Of a stretch of 64,000 bases of DNA, positions 27,531-35,012 are shown piece by piece (within the stretch, counting starts at the first letter, position 1; every line of letters starts with the position of its first letter). A program made the translations under genes and the position numbers. The notes below the pieces were generated by a model that did no database searches, was not told the DNA's origin, and saw nothing but the letters and a program-made list of their open reading frames with translations. Source of the stretch: Rhodococcus globerulus NBRC 14531 (lineage in GTDB: Bacteria; Actinomycetota; Actinomycetes; Mycobacteriales; Mycobacteriaceae); the NCBI RefSeq assembly GCF_001894805.1, contig NZ_BCWX01000001.1, positions 930,001 to 994,000 of the forward strand, read 5' to 3'.

Positions 27531-28298
27531 GTGATCGTTGCGCTCATCGACTCGGGTCTAGGTTTGCTCCCGACTTCCGCTTGGCTTCGCCGCCTGCGTC
27601 CCGAATTGGATCTGGTGTTGTCCTTGGATCCTGACGGCGCACCATGGGGGCCGAAGCCTGCGCCGTGGGTGATCGACCGGGTGCTCGGTGCTGCGGCGCG
27701 AAGTCTCGACCGGGGCGCGGAGGTCATCGTGCTGCCATGCAATACGGCGAGTGTGACTGCGCTCGAGCATGTCCGCGAGCTGGTCGGGCCTGGTATTCCC
27801 GTAATCGGGACGGTACCGGCAATCAAACCAGCGGCTGCCGTGTGTGAGTCGGTGGCGATCTGGGCTACGGCGGCAACCACGGCCAGCCGCTATCAGGCAG
27901 ATCTGATCGCCGAATTCGCGGATGGAACCGAGGTAGTCGGCGTCGCGTGCCACGGCCTCGCCGACGCCATCGACCGAGGCGACCGAGCGGGCGCCTTGGC
28001 CGCGATCAGCGACGCCGCGGCCCGGACACCAGACGGTGTGCAAGGTGTTGTTCTAGGCTGCACCCATTACCCGTTGTTGCGGGACGAGATTGTTGCCGCG
28101 CTGCCCGAAGGAGTCTTGCTCTTCGACAGTGCCGAGGCCGTCGCAAGGCAGACACTGCGCCGTATCGACGCAGCTGAGATGGACACTTCAGTTGGTTCAG
28201 GGACGGTCGAGGTGTTCGTGAGCGGTCGCCCCGGCAGCCTTCCGTCCAGCGCCGAAGCATTCGACGCCGGACGGTTGTTGGGAGCAATAAGGGCCTGA
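27531..28298 (+). CDS. Aspartate/glutamate racemase family protein (MurI-like)
   Basis: A 255-residue protein with both catalytic-cysteine motifs of the family: VIVLPCNTASVTALEHVREL near residues 65-84 and GVVLGCTHYPLLRDEI near 170-185. The N-terminal IDSGLGLLPTSAWLRRL replaces the usual MurI DSGVGG, so this may be a paralogue rather than the essential glutamate racemase. Racemases of this fold are cofactor-independent and use the two cysteines as acid and base. It stands alone, starting at GTG 27531, 62 bases after the reductase. Confidence 0.75.
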   Translation: MIVALIDSGLGLLPTSAWLRRLRPELDLVLSLDPDGAPWGPKPAPWVIDRVLGAAARSLDRGAEVIVLPCNTASVTALEHVRELVGPGIPVIGTVPAIKPAAAVCESVAIWATAATTASRYQADLIAEFADGTEVVGVACHGLADAIDRGDRAGALAAISDAAARTPDGVQGVVLGCTHYPLLRDEIVAALPEGVLLFDSAEAVARQTLRRIDAAEMDTSVGSGTVEVFVSGRPGSLPSSAEAFDAGRLLGAIRA

Positions 28299-28306
28299 GT
28301 ACTCAG

Positions 28307-28356
28307 TGGGCGGCCACTCCGTGGTCACTGCTCTAATGGGCGGCCACTCCGTGGTC
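28307..28356. repeat. 20-bp perfect direct repeat across the end of the SPW gene
   Basis: The 20-mer beginning TGGGCGGCCACTCC is present at 28307-28326 and again at 28337-28356, a 30-base period. The second copy overlaps the last codons and stop of the SPW-repeat gene, so the downstream copy looks like a duplicated gene end. Probably slippage. Confidence 0.8.
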
Positions 28357-28698
28357 GCCGTGATGCATTCTGGCGGCCATCATCGGCATCGCACTCACTG
28401 CCACCACTACGGTGAGGACTCCGACAACCCAGGCTGTCCAGGCTGCGCCTTCGAGGGCGTGGAAGTTCATGACCCAGGGGGAGATGAACATCAGAACGCC
28501 GAAGACACCCATCGCGTAGTCGGCGACGGCCATGTCCGGTCGTGCCATGTGAGCCAGGCCGGCGAGTGCAACGAGCACACCCAGGACGATCAGTGACCAC
28601 ATAGCCCGGTCGTTGGTGGTCAACCAGATCGGCGACAGTGCGGCAAAGACACCGAGAACCACGGCTACGGCATCCTGCATTCGATTCCACGACTTCAT
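28333..28698 (-). CDS. SPW repeat membrane protein
   Basis: A 121-residue protein with four hydrophobic segments in two repeats: AVAVVLGVFAALSPIWL with SLIVLGVLVALAGLAHMA, and MGVFGVLMFISPWVMNF with TAWVVGVLTVVVAVSAM. SPW motifs sit at the ends of the first helix in each repeat (degenerate SPIW, then SPWV). The family is of unknown function and often found in actinobacteria and alphaproteobacteria. The C-terminus is histidine-rich (MHHGDHGVAAH). Upstream AT-rich sequence 28699-28760 should hold its promoter. Confidence 0.85.
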   Translation of the reverse strand: MKSWNRMQDAVAVVLGVFAALSPIWLTTNDRAMWSLIVLGVLVALAGLAHMARPDMAVADYAMGVFGVLMFISPWVMNFHALEGAAWTAWVVGVLTVVVAVSAMPMMAARMHHGDHGVAAH

Positions 28699-28814
28699 GG
28701 CGAAACCTCCTCGAGCGAAAAGATTCTTTCACTCTCGAGTAGACGCCTTCCTGAGGTCGAGTTCAACTCTCCGACAATTGCATTCGGGTTGCAGTTACCC
28801 GCAGGCAGAGCCGG

Positions 28815-28843
28815 TTTGTATCAAGATTTGTGATCATAGGTGC
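28815..28843. repeat. Left copy of 29-bp direct repeat flanking the PLD gene
   Basis: Matches 29973-30001 at 26 of 29 positions, with a perfect 16-base core TCAAGATTTGTGATCA at 28821-28836. The stop codon of the PLD-like gene lies inside the core. Confidence 0.8.
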
Positions 28844-29919
28844 GACTCGGGTGCGAGCCGTGCGATCTTTCGAAACCGGGGTGCACGGTGTGGGATAGCA
28901 TCCGATCGCGATGCTGGGCCGGCAGGCACAAGTTCGGGGTCGTAGACGATTCGTGGTGTCGGCAATGGAGCAGTCAAGTCCCACACATCGAGCAACGCAC
29001 GTGCGAGATCGGCATTCCAGTACGACAAATCTCCTTCGATGTACAGGTCGTCAGGGAGGAGTCGTTGGTAGTTTGACGAATCGAGTGCCTCCTCCAGTTC
29101 GTCCCACGATTTCCAGTCGAGATCAGTGCGGTACCGGTATGCCTGGTACCGGCTTCCGTCAGCCTGATCTCTTGGTATGTCTATGAAGACAACAGGGGCT
29201 TCGAGGCCGTCATCGTCCCAGAGGAAAAGCACGTCATCGATCCGGAACTCGTCTCCGTCCTCCAAGACGAGCCAGTCCGTGCCGAAATTTGTCGAGCGAT
29301 GCGCGCGCCGGACAATCCGGTTCATTTCCTTGCCGGCGACTTCGTCGACATCGACCTCGCCGTAGTTGCATACGAAAAACCGTGCATCCGACGTGGTGAC
29401 CAGTTCGTCGGCGGAGGTGTTGATTCCCGGAACGCCAAAACGGTCGTTGTCTTGATCTGCCCCGTCAGCCCACAGAGCGTTCAGGCGAGGCAGATCCTGC
29501 GCAGTGACCTGTTCTGATTCCGATTTCTCAGCAATGACGAAGGCACGTGTCCAGGCGATCATCGCGTCGGTACCGGAGATGACCGAAGCCTCGTTCGTTC
29601 GCCGCGAGGAGCGAGCAGAAGCATTCGCCGATCCGATCACTGCGCGCTCTGCGGTGGCAATCACCTTGGCGTGCAATGCCCCTGAGGACCACACCTCTAC
29701 GCCCGCCGCGAGGTACGTTTCGATGGCCTGGGGGCTGGTGGAGTGCGAGCGGACGGCAGAATCCGATGCATTTGTCACCAGCACGTCCCCGAGTGTCAGT
29801 GGCATCAGTTTGGGCGCATCGCTGCCCAGAAATGCCACCGCCGCATACCGCGGACCTGCAGTCTGGATCGCTTTGGTGATCGCGCGCCACGCCTTCGGCC
29901 CGACAAACTTGTATTCCAT
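28834..29919 (-). CDS. Phospholipase D-like domain protein (orphan cassette gene)
   Basis: Start placed at ATG 29919 (361 residues); the frame runs a further 21 codons to a TTG inside the flanking repeat. One PLD motif is visible: LHAKVIATAERAVIGSANAS near residue 80-100, i.e. HxK and GSxN with the usual Asp replaced or shifted (Ala/Glu). A single degenerate HKD suggests a dimeric nuclease/lipase-fold protein of reduced or altered activity. The C-terminal two thirds, rich in Asp and Trp, matches nothing I recognise. The gene sits alone between two 29-bp direct repeats. A defence or nuclease role is possible but unsupported. Confidence 0.6.
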   Translation of the reverse strand: MEYKFVGPKAWRAITKAIQTAGPRYAAVAFLGSDAPKLMPLTLGDVLVTNASDSAVRSHSTSPQAIETYLAAGVEVWSSGALHAKVIATAERAVIGSANASARSSRRTNEASVISGTDAMIAWTRAFVIAEKSESEQVTAQDLPRLNALWADGADQDNDRFGVPGINTSADELVTTSDARFFVCNYGEVDVDEVAGKEMNRIVRRAHRSTNFGTDWLVLEDGDEFRIDDVLFLWDDDGLEAPVVFIDIPRDQADGSRYQAYRYRTDLDWKSWDELEEALDSSNYQRLLPDDLYIEGDLSYWNADLARALLDVWDLTAPLPTPRIVYDPELVPAGPASRSDAIPHRAPRFRKIARLAPESHL

Positions 29920-29972
29920 CCCGGTATCCAACCAGACAGGATCAGATCTCACGCGGTGTCGGCAAGTTCGAC

Positions 29973-30001
29973 TTTGTTTCAAGATTTGTGATCAGGGGTG
30001 C
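29973..30001. repeat. Right copy of 29-bp direct repeat flanking the PLD gene
   Basis: Partner of 28815-28843, 1158 bases away, same orientation, with the core at 29979-29994. The two copies bracket exactly one gene. Confidence 0.8.
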
Positions 30002-30095
30002 GGGCCGCGACCAGGCCGCGCGGGGCGGTGGCTGCGATGTGGCCGGAGAGCGCCATGAGCGTGAGTGTGGTGAAGGCCAGTGCGGTTGTGAGCAT
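29979..30095 (-). CDS. Possible 38-residue secreted or membrane peptide
   Basis: ATG 30095 to TGA 29979-29981 gives a 38-residue frame with a hydrophobic, signal-like start (MLTTALAFTTLTLMALSG) and a polar end (TPDHKS). Its last codons and stop are supplied by the right-hand direct repeat, so the frame may have been cut by the insertion. There is no clear ribosome-binding site and no family match. It fills part of the gap between the PLD cassette and the AlkD-like gene; treat as tentative. Confidence 0.25.
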   Translation of the reverse strand: MLTTALAFTTLTLMALSGHIAATAPRGLVAARTPDHKS

Positions 30096-30175
30096 GGTTT
30101 CAGTGTTGCCGACCAGGCTGTGCCTATCTGGGGCGTTCGATGTGAGGACGCTGTGAGTTGTGAGATCGTGTCGGC

Positions 30176-30922
30176 ATGGGTGATCTGAGTGCTCGTGTGG
30201 TGTGCGAGGCGTTGGCCGACCTGTCCGATCCGAAGGATGCTGTTCACCTTCAGCGGTTCTTCAAGACCGGGCCGGGGGAGTACGGCGAAGGCGACGTCTT
30301 CATCGGCGTTCGGGTGCCCAAGACACGGACTGTGGTCAAGCGGTTCGGCGGTCTCGAGTTGAGCGAAGTGCGTGTGCTGCTCGACAGCGAAGTTCACGAG
30401 TATCGTCTCGCCGGCCTGTTGATTCTGGTGGCGCAGTTCGAAAAGGCAAGCAGGCAGAGGTCTTTCGACGCCGAAGCTCGACGCACGATCGCCGAGTTCT
30501 ACCTCGACGCGGTGGAGCGTGGGCGGGTGAACAACTGGGACCTGGTCGATTCGTCGGCCGGTCAGATTCTCGGCGGATGGTTGTTCGATCGGAACCGAAG
30601 CTTGGTGTTCGAGCTCTCGGATTCGGGCGACCTGTGGCGTCGGCGAGTGGCGCTGTTGACCACGTACGGCTTCATCACGCGGGGCGACGCGTCGACAACT
30701 CTCGAGCTCGCGGCGTCCGTCCTCGACGATCGTCGTGATCTGACGCAGAAAGCGATGGGCTGGATGCTGCGTGAGGTGGGCAAACGCGTCGACCGGGGTT
30801 TGTTGACCGGGTTCCTGGAGTTGCATGCGCACGACATGGGTCGTACCGCATTGAGCTATGCGTGTGAGCACCTCAGTGCGGAGGAGCGGACGCATTTTCG
30901 GTCGCTCCGTGCGCCGGTGTGA
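30176..30922 (+). CDS. DNA alkylation repair (AlkD-like) HEAT-repeat protein
   Basis: A 248-residue all-helical protein of the AlkD family, which removes 3- and 7-alkylpurines by a HEAT-repeat glycosylase without base flipping. Family marks: FFKTGPGEYGEGDVFIGVRVP near residues 28-48, EVRVLLDSEVHEYRLAGLLI near 64-83, NNWDLVDSSAGQILGGWL near 121-138 containing the catalytic Trp/Asp region, and QKAMGWMLREVGKR near 192-205. It begins next to the repeat-flanked PLD cassette, a possible insertion point upstream of it. Confidence 0.85.
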   Translation: MGDLSARVVCEALADLSDPKDAVHLQRFFKTGPGEYGEGDVFIGVRVPKTRTVVKRFGGLELSEVRVLLDSEVHEYRLAGLLILVAQFEKASRQRSFDAEARRTIAEFYLDAVERGRVNNWDLVDSSAGQILGGWLFDRNRSLVFELSDSGDLWRRRVALLTTYGFITRGDASTTLELAASVLDDRRDLTQKAMGWMLREVGKRVDRGLLTGFLELHAHDMGRTALSYACEHLSAEERTHFRSLRAPV

Positions 30923-30957
30923 GACTTTGCCGTAACGGTCTGTGACACGATCGAGAG

Positions 30958-32250
30958 GTGCAGGCCTCCTCAGCTCGACTAGTTACAGCGACAACCATCG
31001 CGTCGATGCTCGCGGCAGCATGCGTGGTGCTGGCATATCTGGTGTACGTCGTGCGAGCCGTCGAACCTGTCGATTTCCTCGTCTATCGCTACGCTGTCGA
31101 GAAGTTTGCCAGTGGCGGTGACATCTATTCCGGGAACTTGTTCGGTCCGATGATCGAGCCTGAGGGAATGCCGTTCACCTACACGCCGTTTGCAGTGTTG
31201 TTGTTGTGGCCGACAGCGTTTTTCGACTGGTGGACTGCGTACCTTCTGTGGTCGCTTCTGTGCATTCTGCTGGTGGCGTGGACGGTTGCGCGCTTCACTC
31301 CGAGGTGGGTTCGCTTGCGGCCGTTGGTGATGGCGGCACTTCTGATCGGGGTGTCGGTGACACCGACGGTCAGCGCGCACATCTCGTTCGGTCAGGTAAA
31401 TCTGCTGTTGATGGCACTGGTGCTGTTCGACATCACCCGAGATGACAATTCGATTCTCGGCCGGTACTTCCCGCGGGGACTGTTGATCGGCGTTGCGACC
31501 GCGATCAAGCTGACTCCGGGGTTGTTCGTCGTCTACTTCGTGGTGACACGGCAATGGCGACTGGCGATCTGGAGTTCTGTGGGTGCGGCCGCTGCCACTG
31601 TTGCTGCCGCACTGGTTGATCCGGCGCTGAGCAGAACCTTCTGGACCGAAGTCGTGTGGAGTTTGAGTGGCCGCGTGGATCTTACGGGCGAGGCGATTGC
31701 CAGTTCGGGTAACGGCTCGCTGCAGGGCACTCTGGCTGCGCTGGGTTCCTGGACGGATGCGGTGGTGATGCCGTTGATCGTGCTGGTCGGCGCAGCGGCA
31801 CTGTGGATTGCGAGGCGGATATACCTCGACGGCCGTAGCGTCGACGCGGCACTGGTGATCGGGTTGAGCGCGCCGATTCTGTCGCCGATCAGCTGGATTC
31901 ATCACTGGGTGTACCTGATCCCGGCGGCGGTCACGATACTGTTCCGGCTGCGTTCGCGTCGTGGTGTCGCGGTTTTTGTTGCAGCTCTGGTGGTGGTCTA
32001 TTGCGGACCGAGTATGGGACAGCAGTTGATGGACGCGTCGGCGCTGCTCGTGCCGGTCGGAGCGATCTTGCGGGAGGGTTTCATCCTGGTCAGCGCAGCG
32101 GCAATTGTTGCTTTGTGGCAGATGCGGCCACGGCCGGACACTGTGTTCGGGCAGAATTCGGCGTTCGGGGAAAACGCTTCGGCCCCCGAATCCGAAGGGA
32201 ATCAGGGGCCGAACAGTATCGAAGAATCCGGTGTCAGAACTCGATCTTGA
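30958..32250 (+). CDS. GT87-family (DUF2029) polyprenol-dependent mannosyltransferase
   Basis: A 430-residue GT-C membrane glycosyltransferase, GTG start. About ten transmembrane helices. The N-terminal loop after the first helix carries the expected aspartate in VEPVDFLVYRYAVEKFASGG near residue 36, followed by the aromatic FTYTPFAVLLLWP. SPISWIHHWVYLIPA near 300 is a second conserved segment. Actinobacterial GT87 enzymes use polyprenyl-phosphate mannose to extend PIM, lipomannan or arabinogalactan chains in the periplasm. The exact acceptor is not readable. Its last 17 bases overlap the convergent kshB-like gene. Confidence 0.82.
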   Translation: MQASSARLVTATTIASMLAAACVVLAYLVYVVRAVEPVDFLVYRYAVEKFASGGDIYSGNLFGPMIEPEGMPFTYTPFAVLLLWPTAFFDWWTAYLLWSLLCILLVAWTVARFTPRWVRLRPLVMAALLIGVSVTPTVSAHISFGQVNLLLMALVLFDITRDDNSILGRYFPRGLLIGVATAIKLTPGLFVVYFVVTRQWRLAIWSSVGAAAATVAAALVDPALSRTFWTEVVWSLSGRVDLTGEAIASSGNGSLQGTLAALGSWTDAVVMPLIVLVGAAALWIARRIYLDGRSVDAALVIGLSAPILSPISWIHHWVYLIPAAVTILFRLRSRRGVAVFVAALVVVYCGPSMGQQLMDASALLVPVGAILREGFILVSAAAIVALWQMRPRPDTVFGQNSAFGENASAPESEGNQGPNSIEESGVRTRS

Positions 32251-33289
32251 GGCTGTCGGATACAGGCTTTGCCTGGCATCCGAGAATGTATCCGTTTGCG
32301 ATGTCCTCGGCGTCGAGGATCTCGGAGTTGTCCATCTGCACTTCGCCTTCGGTGACGGTGCAGGCGCAGGAGCCGCATTCGCCTTCCTGGCAGGAGTACG
32401 GCACGTCGAGGCCCTTGGCGAGCATGATGTCGACGAGGGTCTGCTTGCGGGGCCAGACGAGTGTGTGGGTTTCGCCATCCAGTTCGACCTCGACCGTGGC
32501 GGCGTCTGCTGCTTCTTCGTCGGTGACCTCGGCGAGTTCGACGTCCTTGAACGGGTCACCGGCGAGTGAATTGAAGACCTCGGCGTGGACCTGTGTGCGG
32601 GGCATGCCGGCTTCGGCGAGTGCGTTGTGCACGGCGTCCATGAAGGGGCCGGGGCCACACATGAAGGCTTCGTAGGCGACAAACGGCTTGGCCAGCGTTG
32701 CCAGCTGCGATACAGCCGGGAGTCCCTGGACCGATTCGATCCAGTGAACGACGGTCAGCCGACCGGCGTACTTGGCCGCGAGTTCGCGGAGTTCTGCACC
32801 GAAGATGACGGACTTCTCGTCACGGTTGGCGTACACGAGGACAACGTTGCCGCTGCCCTGGGTGAGAGCGGACTTGAGGATCGAGATCACCGGGGTGATG
32901 CCGCTGCCCGCGCCGAAGAGCAGGAAATCGTGATCGAGCGACTTGGGGGTGAACACACCGGAGGGCGGCAGCACTTCGATGGTGTCGCCGACCTGAACCT
33001 TGTCGCACAGCCAGTTGGAGCCATAGCCGTCGACGGTTCGCTTGACGGTCACCTTGGGGGCGTCGTCGGTGAACGGTGAGCTGGCCAGGGAGTAGCACCG
33101 GGCAACAGAACCGGTCTGGTCGCTGGGGATGCGCAGGGTGAGGAACTGTCCGGGCTTGTAGTCGAACTTGCCCTTCAGGTCTGCGGGGATCTCGAATACC
33201 AGCGACCGGGCGTCCGAAGTCTCTTCCACGACTCCGGACACGGTGAGTACCGCCGATCGCGAGCTGTGCGGTACCTCGACTGTCGTCAT
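32234..33289 (-). CDS. kshB: Oxygenase reductase subunit, KshB-like (FAD + NAD + plant-type 2Fe-2S)
   Basis: Start placed at ATG 33289 (MTTVEVPHSSRS); the frame begins 22 codons earlier across the operator. The 351-residue protein has the class IA reductase order: FAD domain with RCYSLASSPF near residue 85, NAD domain with LLFGAGSGITPVISILKSAL near 145, and C-terminal 2Fe-2S domain with CQEGECGSCACTV near 300 and a fourth Cys in YILGCQAKP. KshB feeds electrons to KshA, the 3-ketosteroid 9-alpha-hydroxylase of steroid breakdown. A perfect KstR box at 33348-33361 supports the steroid assignment. No kshA is in the window. Confidence 0.88.
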   Translation of the reverse strand: MTTVEVPHSSRSAVLTVSGVVEETSDARSLVFEIPADLKGKFDYKPGQFLTLRIPSDQTGSVARCYSLASSPFTDDAPKVTVKRTVDGYGSNWLCDKVQVGDTIEVLPPSGVFTPKSLDHDFLLFGAGSGITPVISILKSALTQGSGNVVLVYANRDEKSVIFGAELRELAAKYAGRLTVVHWIESVQGLPAVSQLATLAKPFVAYEAFMCGPGPFMDAVHNALAEAGMPRTQVHAEVFNSLAGDPFKDVELAEVTDEEAADAATVEVELDGETHTLVWPRKQTLVDIMLAKGLDVPYSCQEGECGSCACTVTEGEVQMDNSEILDAEDIANGYILGCQAKPVSDSLKIEF

Positions 33290-33651
33290 CGCGAAGCAAG
33301 TCCTCTCGTGAAGCTGGGTAATGCGCAGGTCAGTGAAATGCTGCAGGTAGAACATGTTCTAGTTCAATGCTAGCAGTGATGAAAAGCTACTGGGGATCCT
33401 AGTCGCGCGGCAAAACGTTCCCGATCAGCGGGAATCAGACCGATCGTGATGGGGGCGCCTGGCGGGCCGGGGCGGTCACAACCTGCCCGAATGGGCGGTT
33501 CGGGGGCGGCGTCCGGGCGGTAATCGCAGCGAACTGTGGGTTCGGGCTGTCGGCCGGTCCACAGTGGAGTGCAGATGAGATGCCGATCACAAACAAGCGG
33601 CTTTCAATCACTCCCACCGTCACAGTCACGCATTCGCGAGGAGCAAAGAAG
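33290..33651. other. 362-base divergent promoter region between kshB and the NDMA-dependent dehydrogenase
   Basis: Holds no convincing gene. The left end carries the KstR operator; the middle is very GC-rich, with an inverted repeat CCCGAA (33486-33491) / TTCGGG (33499-33504) and another TTCGGG at 33541-33546, 42 bases on. The right end has the ribosome-binding site GAGGAGCAAAGAAG before ATG 33652. Confidence 0.6.
33348..33361. promoter_or_regulatory. KstR operator upstream of kshB
   Basis: TAGAACATGTTCTA is a perfect 14-base palindrome and an exact match to the published KstR consensus TnnAACnnGTTnnA. It is 59 bases upstream of the kshB start codon, where a TetR-type repressor would block transcription until steroid CoA thioesters bind it. 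Confidence 0.85.
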
Positions 33652-34926
33652 ATGGCAATCGAGCTCAATCAGATCTGGGACTTCCCGATCAAGGAATTTC
33701 ATCCGTTCCCCCGCGCACTCATGGGTGTGGGTGCTCACGACATCATCGGCGTCGAAGCCAAGAACCTCGGGTTCAAGCGCACCTTGTTGATGACGACGGG
33801 TCTGCGCGGCTCGGGAATCATCGAAGAACTGATCGGCAAGATCGAGTACCAGGGCGTCGAGGTGGTTCTCTACGACAAGGTGGAGTCCAATCCCAAGGAC
33901 TACAACGTCATGGAGGCCGCGGCGCTCTACCAGAAGGAGAAGTGCGACTCGATCATCTCGATCGGTGGTGGCTCGAGCCACGACGCCGCCAAGGGTGCCC
34001 GCGTCGTGATCGCGCACGACGGTCGCAACATCAACGAGTTCGAGGGATTTGCCAAGTCCACGAACAAGGAGAACCCTCCGCACATCGCCGTTTCCACCAC
34101 AGCCGGTACGGGTTCCGAGACGTCATGGGCGTACGTCATCACCGACACGTCTGACATGAACAACCCGCACAAGTGGGTGGGCTTCGACGAGGCGACCATC
34201 GTGACCCTCGCGGTCGACGACCCGCTGCTCTACTACACCTGCCCTCAGCACTTCACCGCGTACTGCGGCTTCGACGTACTTGCCCACGGCAGTGAGCCTT
34301 TCGTGTCTCGCCTGGATTTTGCGCCGTCGCTCGGCAACGCGATCTACTCGGTCGAGTTGGTCGCGAAGAACCTGCGCGAGGCTGTCTTCGAGCCGCGGAA
34401 CCTCAAGGCCCGCGAGGGAATGATGAACGCGCAGTACATTGCCGGCCAGGCCTTCAACTCCGGCGGACTCGGAATCGTTCACTCGATCTCACATGCGGTG
34501 AGCGCTTTCTTCGACAGCCACCACGGTCTGAACAATGCCATCGCGCTGCCTCGGGTGTGGGAGTACAACCTGCCCTCGCGCTACGAGCGTTACGCCCAGT
34601 TGGCGGGAGCTCTCGGTGTCGACACCCGCAACCTCACGACGGTGCAGGCCGCCGACGCTGCCGTCGAGGCCGCGATCCGTCTGGCCAAGGATGTCGGTAT
34701 CCCTGACAACTTCGGTCAGGTGCGCACCGATTCGTACGCGAAGAACCAGATGAACACCAAGAAGTACGAGGGTCGTGGTGATGTCATCAAGGGTGACGAG
34801 AAGACTGTGCGCGCCATCTCCGAGCACATTCAGGACGACTGGTGCACCCCGGGCAATCCCCGTGAGGTCACCGTGGAGTCGATGATCCCGGTTGTCGATC
34901 ACGCGATCAACAAGTCCTACTTCTAA
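33652..34926 (+). CDS. mno: NDMA-dependent methanol/alcohol dehydrogenase (iron-type ADH nicotinoprotein)
   Basis: Start chosen at ATG 33652 behind GAGGAG. The 424-residue protein is a family III (iron-type) alcohol dehydrogenase nearly identical in style to ThcE/Mdo/Mno of Rhodococcus, Amycolatopsis and mycobacteria. Features: nucleotide motif SIGGGSSHDAAKGARVV near residue 104, TTAGTGSETSWAYVI near 150, and metal ligands in FDVLAHGSEPF near 205 and VHSISHAVSAFFDSHHGLNN near 280-300. Such nicotinoproteins hold NADH tightly and are re-oxidised by NDMA in vitro and, in vivo, by mycofactocin. The downstream MoxR/VWA genes and the mft cluster 13 kb away fit that role. Confidence 0.9.
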   Translation: MAIELNQIWDFPIKEFHPFPRALMGVGAHDIIGVEAKNLGFKRTLLMTTGLRGSGIIEELIGKIEYQGVEVVLYDKVESNPKDYNVMEAAALYQKEKCDSIISIGGGSSHDAAKGARVVIAHDGRNINEFEGFAKSTNKENPPHIAVSTTAGTGSETSWAYVITDTSDMNNPHKWVGFDEATIVTLAVDDPLLYYTCPQHFTAYCGFDVLAHGSEPFVSRLDFAPSLGNAIYSVELVAKNLREAVFEPRNLKAREGMMNAQYIAGQAFNSGGLGIVHSISHAVSAFFDSHHGLNNAIALPRVWEYNLPSRYERYAQLAGALGVDTRNLTTVQAADAAVEAAIRLAKDVGIPDNFGQVRTDSYAKNQMNTKKYEGRGDVIKGDEKTVRAISEHIQDDWCTPGNPREVTVESMIPVVDHAINKSYF

Positions 34927-34940
34927 CGGGCCTTCGGCCC

Positions 34941-34982
34941 CGTGCGCCTTTCTGGTAGCCCGCGCTACCAGAAAGGCGCACG
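34941..34982 (+). terminator. Perfect 19-bp hairpin between mno and moxR
   Basis: A 19-base perfect stem, with arms opening CGTGCGCCTTTCTGG and closing CCAGAAAGGCGCACG, around a CCGC loop. It lies 15 bases after the mno stop and has no T-run. It is either a tail-less terminator that lets some transcripts into moxR or a stabilising 3' structure for the abundant mno message. Confidence 0.75.
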
Positions 34983-35012
34983 TGGGGCTTGCCCCCCATT
35001 GAAAGGTGTTCC

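Noticed and set aside
28815-30001. Insertion sequence or transposon
   Set aside because: The flanking repeats are direct, not inverted, and no transposase is present. A repeat-bounded insertion of another type remains open.
30979-32682. 567-codon minus-strand frame across the GT87 and kshB genes
   Set aside because: Arg/Gln/Pro-rich low-information translation, overlapping two well-supported genes.
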